From: Girardinichthys multiradiatus
Lineage: Eukaryota > Chordata > Actinopteri > Cyprinodontiformes > Goodeidae
DNA length: 64,000 bases
Assembly (NCBI RefSeq): GCF_021462225.1
Contig: NC_061811.1
Location: forward strand, 9,387,663 to 9,451,662
Reading direction: 5' to 3'
Below are positions 12,386 to 21,300 of this stretch, in pieces. Position numbers and translations under genes: made by a program. Every line of letters begins with the position of its first letter. The stretch's first letter is position 1. Under the pieces are notes generated by a model. It searched no databases and was not told the DNA's origin. It saw nothing but the letters and a program-made list of their open reading frames with translations.

Positions 12386-13390
12386 ATGGGTAAGACTGCC
12401 GACCTGACTGCTGTCCAGAAGGCCACTATTGACACCCTCAAGCAAGAGGGTAAGACACAGAAAGAAATTTCTGAACGAATAGTCTGTTCCCAGAGTGCTG
12501 TATCAAGGCACCTCAGTGGGAAGTCTGTGGGAAGGAAAAAGTGTGGCAGAAAACGCTGCACAACGAGAAGAGGTGACCGGACCCTGAGGAAGATTGTGGA
12601 GAAGGGCCGATTCCAGACCTTGGGGGACCTGAGGAAGCAGTGGACTGAGTCTGGAGTAGAAACATCCAGAGCCACCGTGCACAGGTGTGTGCAGGAAATG
12701 GGCTACAGGTGCCGCATTCCCCAGGTCAAGCCACTTTTGAACCAGAAACAGCGGCAGAAGCGCCTGACCTGGGCTACAGAGAAGCAGCACTGGACTGTTG
12801 CTCAGTGGTCCAAAGTACTTTTTTCGGATGAAAGCAAATTCTGCATGTCATTCGGAAATCAAGGTGCCAGAGTCTGGAGGAAGACTGGGGAGAAGGAAAT
12901 GCCAAAATGCCAGAAGTCCAGTGTCAAGTACCCACAGTCAGTGATGGTCTGGGGTGCCGTGTCAGCTGCTGGTGTTGGTCCACTGTGTTTTATCAAGGGC
13001 AGGGTCAATGCAGCTAGCTATCATGAGATTTTGGAGCACTTCATGCTTCCATCTGCTGAAAAGCTTTATGGAGATGAAGATTTCATTTTTCAGCACGACC
13101 TGGCACCTGCTCACAGTGCCAAAACCACTGGTAAATGGTTTACTGACCATGGTATCACTGTGCTCAATTGGCCTGCCAACTCTCCTGACCTGAACCCCAT
13201 AGAGAATCTGTGGGATATTGTGAAGAGAACGTTGAGAGACTCAAGACCCAACACTCTGGATGAGCTAAAGGCTGCTATCGAAGCATCCTGGGCCTCCATA
13301 AGACCTCAGCAGTGCCACAGGCTGATTGCCTCCATGCCACGCCGCATTGAAGCAGTCATTTCTGCAAAAGGATTCCCGACCAAGTATTGA
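12386..13390 (+). CDS. intact Tc1-like DD34E transposase
   Basis: A 334-residue cut-and-paste transposase acting on its own inverted repeats in the nucleus. Residues about 1-50 form a helix-turn-helix (QKATIDTLKQEGKTQKEISE, then QSAVSRHL). A basic GRKKCGRKR segment follows at 49-57, then a second HTH-like region to about 105 ([16 protein letters not shown]). Catalytic residues are D148 (LFSDESKF), D238 ([10 protein letters not shown]) and E273 ([11 protein letters not shown]), with 34 residues between the last two. Length is normal for Tc1. The ATG is the first after the left TIR and is conserved as a relic in the 53.6-kb copy. There is no internal stop or frameshift. Whether the protein is active cannot be judged; Arg123 and His213 differ from the other local copies (Trp, Gln). 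Confidence 0.95.
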   Translation: MGKTADLTAVQKATIDTLKQEGKTQKEISERIVCSQSAVSRHLSGKSVGRKKCGRKRCTTRRGDRTLRKIVEKGRFQTLGDLRKQWTESGVETSRATVHRCVQEMGYRCRIPQVKPLLNQKQRQKRLTWATEKQHWTVAQWSKVLFSDESKFCMSFGNQGARVWRKTGEKEMPKCQKSSVKYPQSVMVWGAVSAAGVGPLCFIKGRVNAASYHEILEHFMLPSAEKLYGDEDFIFQHDLAPAHSAKTTGKWFTDHGITVLNWPANSPDLNPIENLWDIVKRTLRDSRPNTLDELKAAIEASWASIRPQQCHRLIASMPRRIEAVISAKGFPTKY

Positions 13391-13467
13391 GTGCATAACC
13401 GTACATGATTATTTGAAGGTTGACGTTTTTTGTATTAAAAACACTTTTCTTTTATTGGTCGGATGAA

Positions 13468-13667
13468 ATATGCTAATTTTGTGAGATAGGAATTTTGGGT
13501 TTTCATGAGCTGTATGCCAAAATCATCCGTATTAAGACAATAAAACACCTGAAATATTTCAGTTAGTGTGCAATGAATCTAAAATATATGAATGTTAAAT
13601 TTTCATCATGACATTATGGAAAATAATGAACTTTATCACAATATGCTAATATTTTGAGAAGGACCTG
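13468..13667 (-). repeat. copy A right terminal inverted repeat
   Basis: Mirror of 12058-12257, ending GAGAAGGACCTG before a TA dinucleotide. Confidence 0.93.
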
Positions 13668-13914
13668 TAAAGACCTGAGACAGCTGAGATGTGAGCGACG
13701 TGATTATTCATTTTATTACAGATATAAGCTGGCTGGATGTGAAAGAGCGTCTGTCAGGACATCAGCCAGATCAGACTAAAGAAGTGGAGGTTTATATCTA
13801 GAGGTTTATGGTCGTATGAGCTTCAAACTTTTCTCTGAATGCTGTGCAGAACCTCACACCAAACACTGTGGAGCTAATTTTATTATGATGTTTAATTACA
13901 CACAGGCGGAGTCT

Positions 13915-14150
13915 GGTGCTGGGTTTTCTTTAGGTGTATCAGAGTACAAAAGGGGTTGAATACAAATGCACACTGCATTCTATTGGACATTTTTTGGTAA
14001 GCATTTTTAAACCATGCATCCTTTTCCTTCAACGTAACAATTATGCACCACTTTGTGTTGAATTCCTATAGAATACGATGAAGTTTGTGGTTTTAACGTC
14101 ACAGAATGTGAAAGGGTTGTATGTAGGAAAATAAACCTAAATCCTGGAAT
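13915..14150 (+). mobile_element. Tc1-like 3' end remnant
   Basis: Non-coding tail typical of another fish Tc1 subfamily: ATTATGCACCACTTTGTGTTG, then a GTTTGTGGTTTTAACGTCAC and AGAATGTGAAAGGGTTGTATG block. No coding part is left. Confidence 0.65.
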
Positions 14151-15480
14151 CAAAAAGGACAGAGTGAAACTAAAACCACAGAAATGTGATTTATGCTTTC
14201 ATATATCGTCATAAGTCTGCAGGGACATCATAAGGTCACATGTAAAGTGAGCATGAGGAGAAATATGATTCTCTTTAAGACAAAGAGCATCTGCAGATTT
14301 GTCTGAAATTACATCACTAATCTGGATTGACAAATCAAGGCGAGATTCTTTATGCTCTGCTCAAAAAACTTCAACTCACGTCACGTGTCTCTGCAGGCTC
14401 TGAAGGAACATCCACTTCTAATAAAAGGTGAATAATAAAGACTTAATCAAAAGTTTCATTATAATTATTCAAATGTGACAGATGATCTGATATACAGAGA
14501 TGATGGTGGACAGCTTTAGTTCTGGCTCTCTGATCAGTCAGAGCAGAATTACAGCTGTCATCTGTGTAAATGGAGATAATTCAGCTGCAGACACGTAATT
14601 ACTGCTGTTTCATCAGGCAGCTGTCAGGTACGAGGAGGAAATGACTAAAAGGGCAAGAGATCTTTGACCTGAGCTGGAACTTTAACAGGCTCCTGATGAT
14701 TACCTGTAAGTTGAATGATCTGCTCCTGATGGACAGAAAATTATAAACTGATCTAACAAAACAACATGCAAATGCTACGTTGGTTCATTCTAATTTAAAT
14801 GCATTCAGCCCACCAGCAAACAAACTGCTGCATCAACCAAATGTCCATATTTATGAAGATGATAACATAATGAGAGCAGGTCAGGGTGAGAGTAGATACA
14901 TGGAGACAATGAGAATAACACTGATTATCTACAGAAGCAACAGCAGTCTGAGGAGACTCACATCACATCACTTTATGTTTCTGATATCCATCCATCTGCT
15001 TCACCTTTCAGGTCCTTTTCTTACCACATCTTGATTCATCTATCCATCTCCTGCCACATCCTGCTATCAAACAGGAACAAGGTATTTTGTTACACCAGTG
15101 TGGCTTTTCCAGGTTCTCTAAGAACTGGTACTGACCAATATAACCAAAGCTCCATCATCTGAAGCTCAGCTCTGAGGGGAACCCTAAAATGTGGGTGAAT
15201 TAACCACATCTGTTCCCTGAGAGTTTGTTCCAGGGTTTATTACCATCAACATCCTTTGGAAGTTCAAGTGGTCTCTTTGAGTTTGGAGTTGGATTAATTC
15301 CTGGATGAGTCAAGCTGCTGCAGAAATCAGAAACTGTGTGCAGCTCCACAGTAACCCATAACTAAACCTGATAACAGCCAGAGAATAAGGGCAGCAGCTG
15401 TGAACTCTGAGAGCCCTGCAGCTAAATTAACTAGAAGGCTTCAGCACATTTTAATCTGAGCAGCGAAGAGCTGAATTTTT
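14151..15480. other. non-coding, nothing recognised
   Basis: No exon, domain or repeat that I can support. The 84-codon frame at 14780-15034 has no family features. Confidence 0.4.
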
Positions 15481-15792
15481 TACATAATTCCTCCTCTGGC
15501 AGAACGGAGAGAGCCACAGCCTGCTGCAGACTGAGAGATCCAGGTGTTCAAACTGTCAGGTGAGACATTCATTGTGACACACACAGAGCAGATTTATGAT
15601 GAAGAACAGCTGGACAGTTGAGATGCAGATAAACCGACTGAGATTACAACCATAAAACTGAAATACTGCAGAAATTACTACATATGTAACAAGACAAACA
15701 GTTATTTTTTCTTGTTATTATTGATCCAGTCTTACATGAATAGGTGTCCTGTTTTACTTAACAAGGATGGATGTTACTGATTTTCACAGCAG

Positions 15793-16020
15793 GTGGGAGG
15801 ATTTTTTTCACTGCCGAACAAAGACAATGTTTTCCAGTGCTTCAGAAGAGAGGGACAGATGTGTGAATATGAGTTTGCTGACAGAAACCAGCAATTCAAA
15901 TTGAAAACCAAACCAGCGAAGGTTTATCCTGAAAACAAGTTGCTCATAATAAAATTGGATGACAAGGAACCTCCAGCAGGATGTAGATATAGTGACGAGA
16001 CTCTGAACCTGCAGGAATGA
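15793..16020 (+). CDS. unassigned 75-codon frame, possible terminal exon
   Basis: Not a gene I recognise. The frame opens immediately after an acceptor-like TTTTCACAGCAG and runs 75 codons to TGA with a compositionally normal, charged protein. It has four cysteines (in QCFRREGQMCEYEF and PPAGCRYSDE) and a hydrophobic strand-like KLLIIKLDD. A GTGAGA donor-like site sits at 15560-15565, after sequence resembling a 5' untranslated exon. A two-exon small gene or a lost exon of something else are both possible. There is no ATG at the start of the frame, so it would depend on splicing. It could also be chance or an old transposon fragment. Confidence 0.3.
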   Translation: MGGFFSLPNKDNVFQCFRREGQMCEYEFADRNQQFKLKTKPAKVYPENKLLIIKLDDKEPPAGCRYSDETLNLQE

Positions 16021-16232
16021 GGATGTTGGCCTTTCAAATCCTGTTACTGTTACTAAAACTGCAATCTTATTAAGATTTTATGTAAGAAACCTACAAAAAG
16101 TAGGGAATAATTGTTAGACATTTGAAAAACATTTTATCATAGAAAGAACATAGAAAACAGTTTTTTGTTTTTGCATTTTTATTCAGCTTTCATTTAAAAT
16201 GATACCCTTACACAAAATAAATAAATCCAGTG

Positions 16233-16259
16233 CTCTTTTTTTTTTTTTTTTTTTTTTTT
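16233..16259. repeat. poly-T tract
   Basis: A run of roughly 27 T, read as poly-A on the minus strand. No source retroposon is recognisable next to it. Confidence 0.9.
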
Positions 16260-16671
16260 AGAACCCAATACAAATAACCCAAACAAAGAACAGATAACCG
16301 TGCACCAAGAGTATGACACAACTGCAAACCTACCAAGACACGACTGACAAAGAGAGGATTGAGCAAAGAAGCAGTCAAGCGGCCCATGATAACTGGTACC
16401 ATGGTACGGTGAGGAATGGAGACAGAAAGATGGAGCTTTTGATTTGAAGGTGATTTAATAAAGTAAAGGACAACCTTATAGGCACAGTAGGAATCATAAA
16501 GGGAACAGAAATTAGATCTATGACTAACCCATGAGGAGTGGCACAGGAATGGATCTGCCTATGAATGAGAGAAACTGAGACATATGAAGGCTTGGAAGGT
16601 GATTAGTGGAACCAGGACCAGGCGAGTCAACACATTGAATGGCAACGGTGAGCAGGACCAGGTAATAACTG

Positions 16672-17870
16672 ATAGTAAAACATAGTGGTGGTAGCATTGT
16701 GCTTTGGGGATTGTTATCAGAAGATGACCCGAGCTGGTCGGAGTTGATGGGAAGATGGATGGAGGTAAAAAACAGTCTACTACTGAAAGAAAACCTGCTA
16801 GAGGCTGCAAAAGACATAAGACTGGGTCAAAACGTCATCTTCACAGTAGGACAATTACCCCAAACATACAGCAAGAGATACAATAGAATGGTTCATATGC
16901 TTATTCTTGTGTTTGAATCCAGAAGTCAAAGCCCAGACCTAAATATGTCATAGTTTTTTAAGGCCGATTTGGCGCACATGCAGAGAACACTCAAAGAGAG
17001 AAACGTTTAAAGAATTTATTAACAATTTGTGAAATGTACAAGGAGCGAAGTTTCCAGGAAGGCCGTCTGACTGGAAGGGAAAACAACAAGGTGAGTTCAG
17101 ATCGGGATACAGACTTGCATGCTAATTCTGTGGATAGGCTTACTATTCGGGTGGGGCGATCCGCCAGAGGGAAATGGTTGCGAGTCTGGGACAGTGAGCT
17201 AGTGCTAATTCTGTTGGGGCTTCTTGATGATCCAGGAGGAACTGTAGGAGGGTGGACAGGGTTCGCTTAACCAGACAGAGAGGCATGGAATGAATCCAGA
17301 GTCCAGACTGTGATCAGAGGTTTTCTTGAGATCTCCAACAAGGAGCAAGGCTGAGGTGCCTAAGACAAGGTAAACAGACTGTTAGTAAAAATCCTCATAA
17401 AACAATCACAAGATACAAGGTATATGGACAGGGAGTACTACCACAAAGGGCAAAAACACTCAGGCGCAGAAGTGCAGGTGAGCCGTCCTCATAGAGTCCT
17501 CTGAACTGATGACTCAATGAAGAACACCTGTCACACCTTTGGTCCTCCAGCTCCGCGGCCCCTAGAGGTGGAAAAAGGAAGCAGCAGGCACGGAGACAAC
17601 CAGACTCTGACAAAATACAATTGATAATCTGTGGAACTTGATGTTCATAGAAGTAACCCATCCAATCTGACTAATCTTGAGATAGATTTGCCTAGATTTA
17701 CAAAGCTACACAGAGCCCAAAACACTTGCAGCTGTATAACTGAAGCAAATGGTTTTTCCAACTGAAACATTTTTGTCTATCACACGAAATCCAAATAAAA
17801 CACATTAAAGTTGTACCAAATGTGGAAAAAGTGCAAGGGGCATGAATACTTTTGCAAGGTAATGTAAGTA
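16672..17870 (+). mobile_element. Tc1-like remnant split by an LTR-like insertion
   Basis: Left part to 16945: a HSGGSIVLWG-type stretch, then LLKENLLEAAKDIRLGQ and SRSQSPDLN. The right part resumes at 17618 with codons for IDNLWNL, the rest of the PIENLW motif, and ends with the usual fish Tc1 tail (GGGGCATGAATACTTTTGCAA). The two halves are continuous once 16946-17612 is removed. It ends only about 270 bp before the gabrr2 start codon. Confidence 0.8.
16946..17612 (-). mobile_element. solo-LTR-like insertion, 667 bp
   Basis: Starts TGTCATAG and ends CTCTGACA, with a perfect 5-bp target duplication AAATA on each side (16941-16945 and 17613-17617). Read on the minus strand it begins TGTCAGAG, carries AATAAA (complement of 17015-17020) about 70 bp from its end and finishes ATGACA. 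This is the layout of an LTR with its poly-A signal. No internal retroelement genes are present. Confidence 0.75.
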
Positions 17871-18157
17871 CAGATGGAAAACAGTCTGTAACATTTGGCT
17901 GGTGGGTTATTGGTGCCCGCGGCCCCAGAGAGTCTCTTTCTGCCCCTGCAAAGGTTGAGAATGTTGCAACCCTCCCCGTTTTGATGATGTTGAGGAGCCA
18001 TAATCTGAATAATCCCAGAGTGGGCGTGTGCGCCAGCTCTGGTGTGTGTTCACAGATGCTGAGAGACATCACACCGTGACGGAGACCATGACGGGGTCCG
18101 AGTGCGGAGGAGGATGATGTTCCTGCAGGGATTCACCTGTGGATGGACGCCGTCAGG
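17871..18157 (+). promoter_or_regulatory. gabrr2: gabrr2 proximal promoter and 5' untranslated region
   Basis: GC-richer DNA between the Tc1 remnant and the gabrr2 start. It contains TAATCT at 18001-18006 and TAATCC at 18010-18015, the core of CRX/OTX-type homeodomain sites known from photoreceptor and bipolar-cell promoters, and a GC-box-like GTGGGCGTG near 18022. No clear TATA box is seen. The transcription start cannot be fixed from sequence. Confidence 0.5.
18088..18117 (+). other. upstream open reading frame 1 of gabrr2
   Basis: ATG in a good context (ACCATGA), nine codons then TGA. It lies within the presumed 5' UTR, if transcription starts upstream of it. Confidence 0.4.
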
Positions 18158-18170
18158 ATGCCTTACCTGA
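18114..18170 (+). other. upstream open reading frame 2, overlapping the gabrr2 start
   Basis: Opens with two ATG codons (18114, 18117). It runs 18 codons and stops at 18170, past both candidate gabrr2 start codons and in a different frame. It would compete with initiation at the main ATG. Confidence 0.4.
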
Positions 18171-18303
18171 ACAGAACTCTTCTCCTCCTCCTCTTCCTGC
18201 TGCTGTTCCTGCTGCTGGGTCAGATCCGAACCGCGGAGGCGCGCAAACACGGACAGCGAGTGCGCAGATGGACGGGAACCGAAGAGACCCAGAAGCACGG
18301 CGC
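18158..18303 (+). CDS. gabrr2: gabrr2 exon 1 (signal peptide)
   Basis: MPYLNRTLL followed by a Leu/Phe-rich hydrophobic core of about 13 residues and a basic mature N-terminus ([10 protein letters not shown]). Donor GTAAGT at 18304; the last codon is split after two bases. ATG 18158 has A at -3, and the upstream in-frame ATG 18143 has T. Confidence 0.92.
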
Positions 18304-21300
18304 GTAAGTGCGGAGAACTGATGTTGATGAATGATGGAGATGAATGAGAGATGGAGCGCTGCCAGGTTTTAATCAGCTATTAAAGAGAAAATGTTTACCT
18401 AAAAATCACTATATAAATCTGATGCATTCGGTTTAACTAGATTTTGAGCATTATTGTTATTACATTTATTAAGTTATCCTATCATGTTTGAAGATGCATA
18501 ATAAATTAATTACTAAAAAAGAATACATTTTTTTTTTTCTGTTTTTGGAAGTGATCAGCTTGCTTGAGATATAATTAGCTCCCTAACTTCCTAACCTTAA
18601 ACATCTGGTTGGCGGCAGATCGGAACATCAGGAATTCTTGCATCAGACTCTAGACTTTTGGACTCTAGAGGAAATTAGATGTTTAGACTTTGAGTTTTTC
18701 GAGACGACGTCTCAGTGAATGTGATGCATTTCAGTTGCATATGTGGTGTGCTCATACTCGTTCCGACCAAATGATCCAGAACCTCTGAACGATTCTGTCA
18801 GAAGCTTTTACAAATCTGCTATAGGGAGGAAAATGCACCTGTTCTCCCGGATTAAAACATCAACCAGTTAGCTGAGTGGGAGAAACGCCCTGCAGCCTTG
18901 TGCAGGTGACACAGTGGACTCAGTCAGCTTCCCTTTCCTCAGATAAAATAGCTTCTTATGTATTTAAACCAGAACTTTTCTGGATGCATACATTTACATC
19001 ACAGAGTTTCAGAATAAAAAACCTGATGAGCCTGAACAACATCAACCAAAACGTCAGCATCTCAGATAAATGTGCACCCAAATATATAAACCTATTGATT
19101 GGTAATAATAAAGACAAACCCAGAGTCATTGAAAAATCTCAAATAAAGTATACCTGATTTTAACATTATAAAATGCTCTGTTGAGAACACAGTTTGGTTT
19201 TTACTGTACTGATAAAAACGGTTTGATCTGCCCAGTTTGAAATGAAATGTTGCATTTAATATTTGTATGATTTTTTTGCAGCATTTTCTGTTTTATGTTG
19301 CAACAGGTTTTACACAGGTCTGTCTTGAAACTGACCTCATGTGTAAATAAGGAATATGAACGAATGAATGAATGAGTGAATGAATGCATGAATGAATGAA
19401 TGAATGAATGAATGAATGAATGAATGAATTAATTAATTAATTAATTAATGGTACAGTTCATGAACCCATCATTTTCTTGATCAGGTGCACATCTTAAGGT
19501 GAGAGAAGCTGGATCGAGCAGTTTGAATCACAGCCTTTGATTTTGTAGTGTAATGTTCATTTTCACATCTTATACTTTGATAAGATGTGAAACCAACATG
19601 GCCGTCTGTTTCTCCCATTGCTGAATGTTGAATTAATTGTGAAAGCCTGCAGTTTTGGGACAGCTGTGTTCAGTTTCACAACTCTCACCCAGGCCTGATT
19701 ACTGCCTGACCTGTGAAATCAAGAAATCACTTAAATAGAACATGTCTGACAACATGAAGTAGGCTCAGAGATGTCAAAAAGCAAAACTTCATGCGCTGAT
19801 TGAAAGACATTCAAGGACAGATGTCTCGAAAGGGTTACAAAGCCATTTCTAAAAATTTGGGACTCCAGTGAACCAATCAGATTCTGAGGGCCATGATCCA
19901 TAAATGGAGAAAACATGGAACAGGGGTGAACCTTGCCAGGAGTGGTAGCTTAATTTCTCAAATTATCCATGATGTACTCCATCTTTCTGTAAAAACCTTT
20001 GTGGACTCTCAACCCACAAGTTGAACTTCTTGCAACGTTTGCATCATGTTAAACTTAGAAAAATAACATAACACTGGCAATCAAATATGGTGGTGGAAGT
20101 GTGATGGTATGGGGCTGCTTTACTGCAGACCTGCAAACCTGAAGTTATATAAACAGAACCATGAATTCTGTGCTCTATCAGAAAAACCTGAAAGACAATG
20201 TTCAGTTGTTTAACCTGTAGCAGAAACATGTCATATCAGCATTAAACTTGTTGGAAAGTGAATAAATCCATGAAGTGGTGGAAGCTACTTTCCAGGTCTC
20301 ATAACATAAAAAACAATAAAAATCATCCAGACAGACTTACAGTCAGTTGACTCAACAGATCAGCTGTTAATTGATACAGGATATATCTATCTAGCTTGTT
20401 AGCTTCCACCACTCAGAGGACCTGAGTGGTTTGATCTGAGAATTTATTTCACACAGATTTCATATCTCAAACAGATTCTGGACTACAGAGTCCAGACCAT
20501 GAAAATATGGGATCCTTTCCACACATCTGATCCTGTAAAGGTTAAACAACATATTTCTAACAAAATAAAATAAAAATGTTTTTTTGTTGTTTCTTTTAAT
20601 CATTTGGATATTACAGCACGTGTGGGAAAAACAACCGGTGCTTGAGCTCATTTAAAATCTGTAATCTTCAGAGATTATTTCAGAGGAACTTTCCAGAGTT
20701 GATGTTTATGCTGAAATACTTTGAGGCATTGATGTTTTGAACTTGCTGCTTCAACTCTTCGGGGAATCTTTAGTTGTTTTCTGTTTTTCAAACCAGCAGC
20801 TCCAGCAGAGGTTCTGGTTTCCTGCTGATAAACTATTTGCTGACTGCATATGATGTGTGAAACAGTAACCTTATTTATGAGGAAACTCTGTATAAATCTG
20901 ATGTAATTTTACAATGAAGTAGTTCACCCTGCTGGAGATTGGGCTTCCTGTGATTTCCTCTGAGCCCAGAACTGCTGAATGTGAGCTGGAGATCCATCCT
21001 GAGAGAAAACAGTTGGTGTTTTTGTTGGGATCAGAGTAGCTGTAATAGCAGCAGATTTTGTTTCCTGAACATCTTTGTTGTTTTTTCAGCTCTTTGATTC
21101 TGATGTTTTCTTCCTGCAGCTCTCTGCCAAAGAAACCTCCAGATGTGACCAAGTCCAGAAAAACCAAGACGGAGCATCTTCTCAAAGTAGATGATCATGA
21201 CTTCACCATGAGGCCAGCATTTGGAGGTAAGAGGGTCTGCAGCACCTGGAGATGTACCTGATGGTGCACTGCAAGTTTTTTTTAAATCATATTTGGATCT

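Larger units (their letters stand above)
12058..13667 (+). mobile_element. complete Tc1-like transposon (copy A)
   Basis: A 1,610-bp element with inverted ends of about 200 bp (12058-12257 and 13468-13667), starting CAGGTCCTTCTCAAAATATT. It is flanked by TA on both sides, the target duplication of the Tc1/mariner superfamily. The single transposase frame is intact. Terminal repeats differ by only a few bases, so the copy looks young. The same family occurs at 24690-26673 (rearranged) and 53644-55173 (internally deleted). Confidence 0.96.
18304..21119 (+). other. gabrr2 intron 1
   Basis: 2.8 kb. It holds a GAAT/TTAA microsatellite (19354-19449) and a Tc1 remnant (19740-20260). Otherwise AT-rich with nothing recognised. 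Confidence 0.85.

Noticed and set aside
12346..13299. Minus-strand frames across copy A, and their counterparts at 25.1-26.3 and 54.0-54.8 kb
   Set aside because: Shadows of the transposase gene in antisense. They recur only because the transposon is repeated.
16208..16402. Minus frame with a poly-Lys stretch
   Set aside because: The lysines come from the poly-T tract; no support for a gene.
18143..18157. Upstream in-frame ATG as the gabrr2 start
   Set aside because: T at -3 and an extra MDAVR that I do not recall in rho-2 proteins. ATG 18158 has A at -3 and gives MPYL as in mammals. Not excluded.
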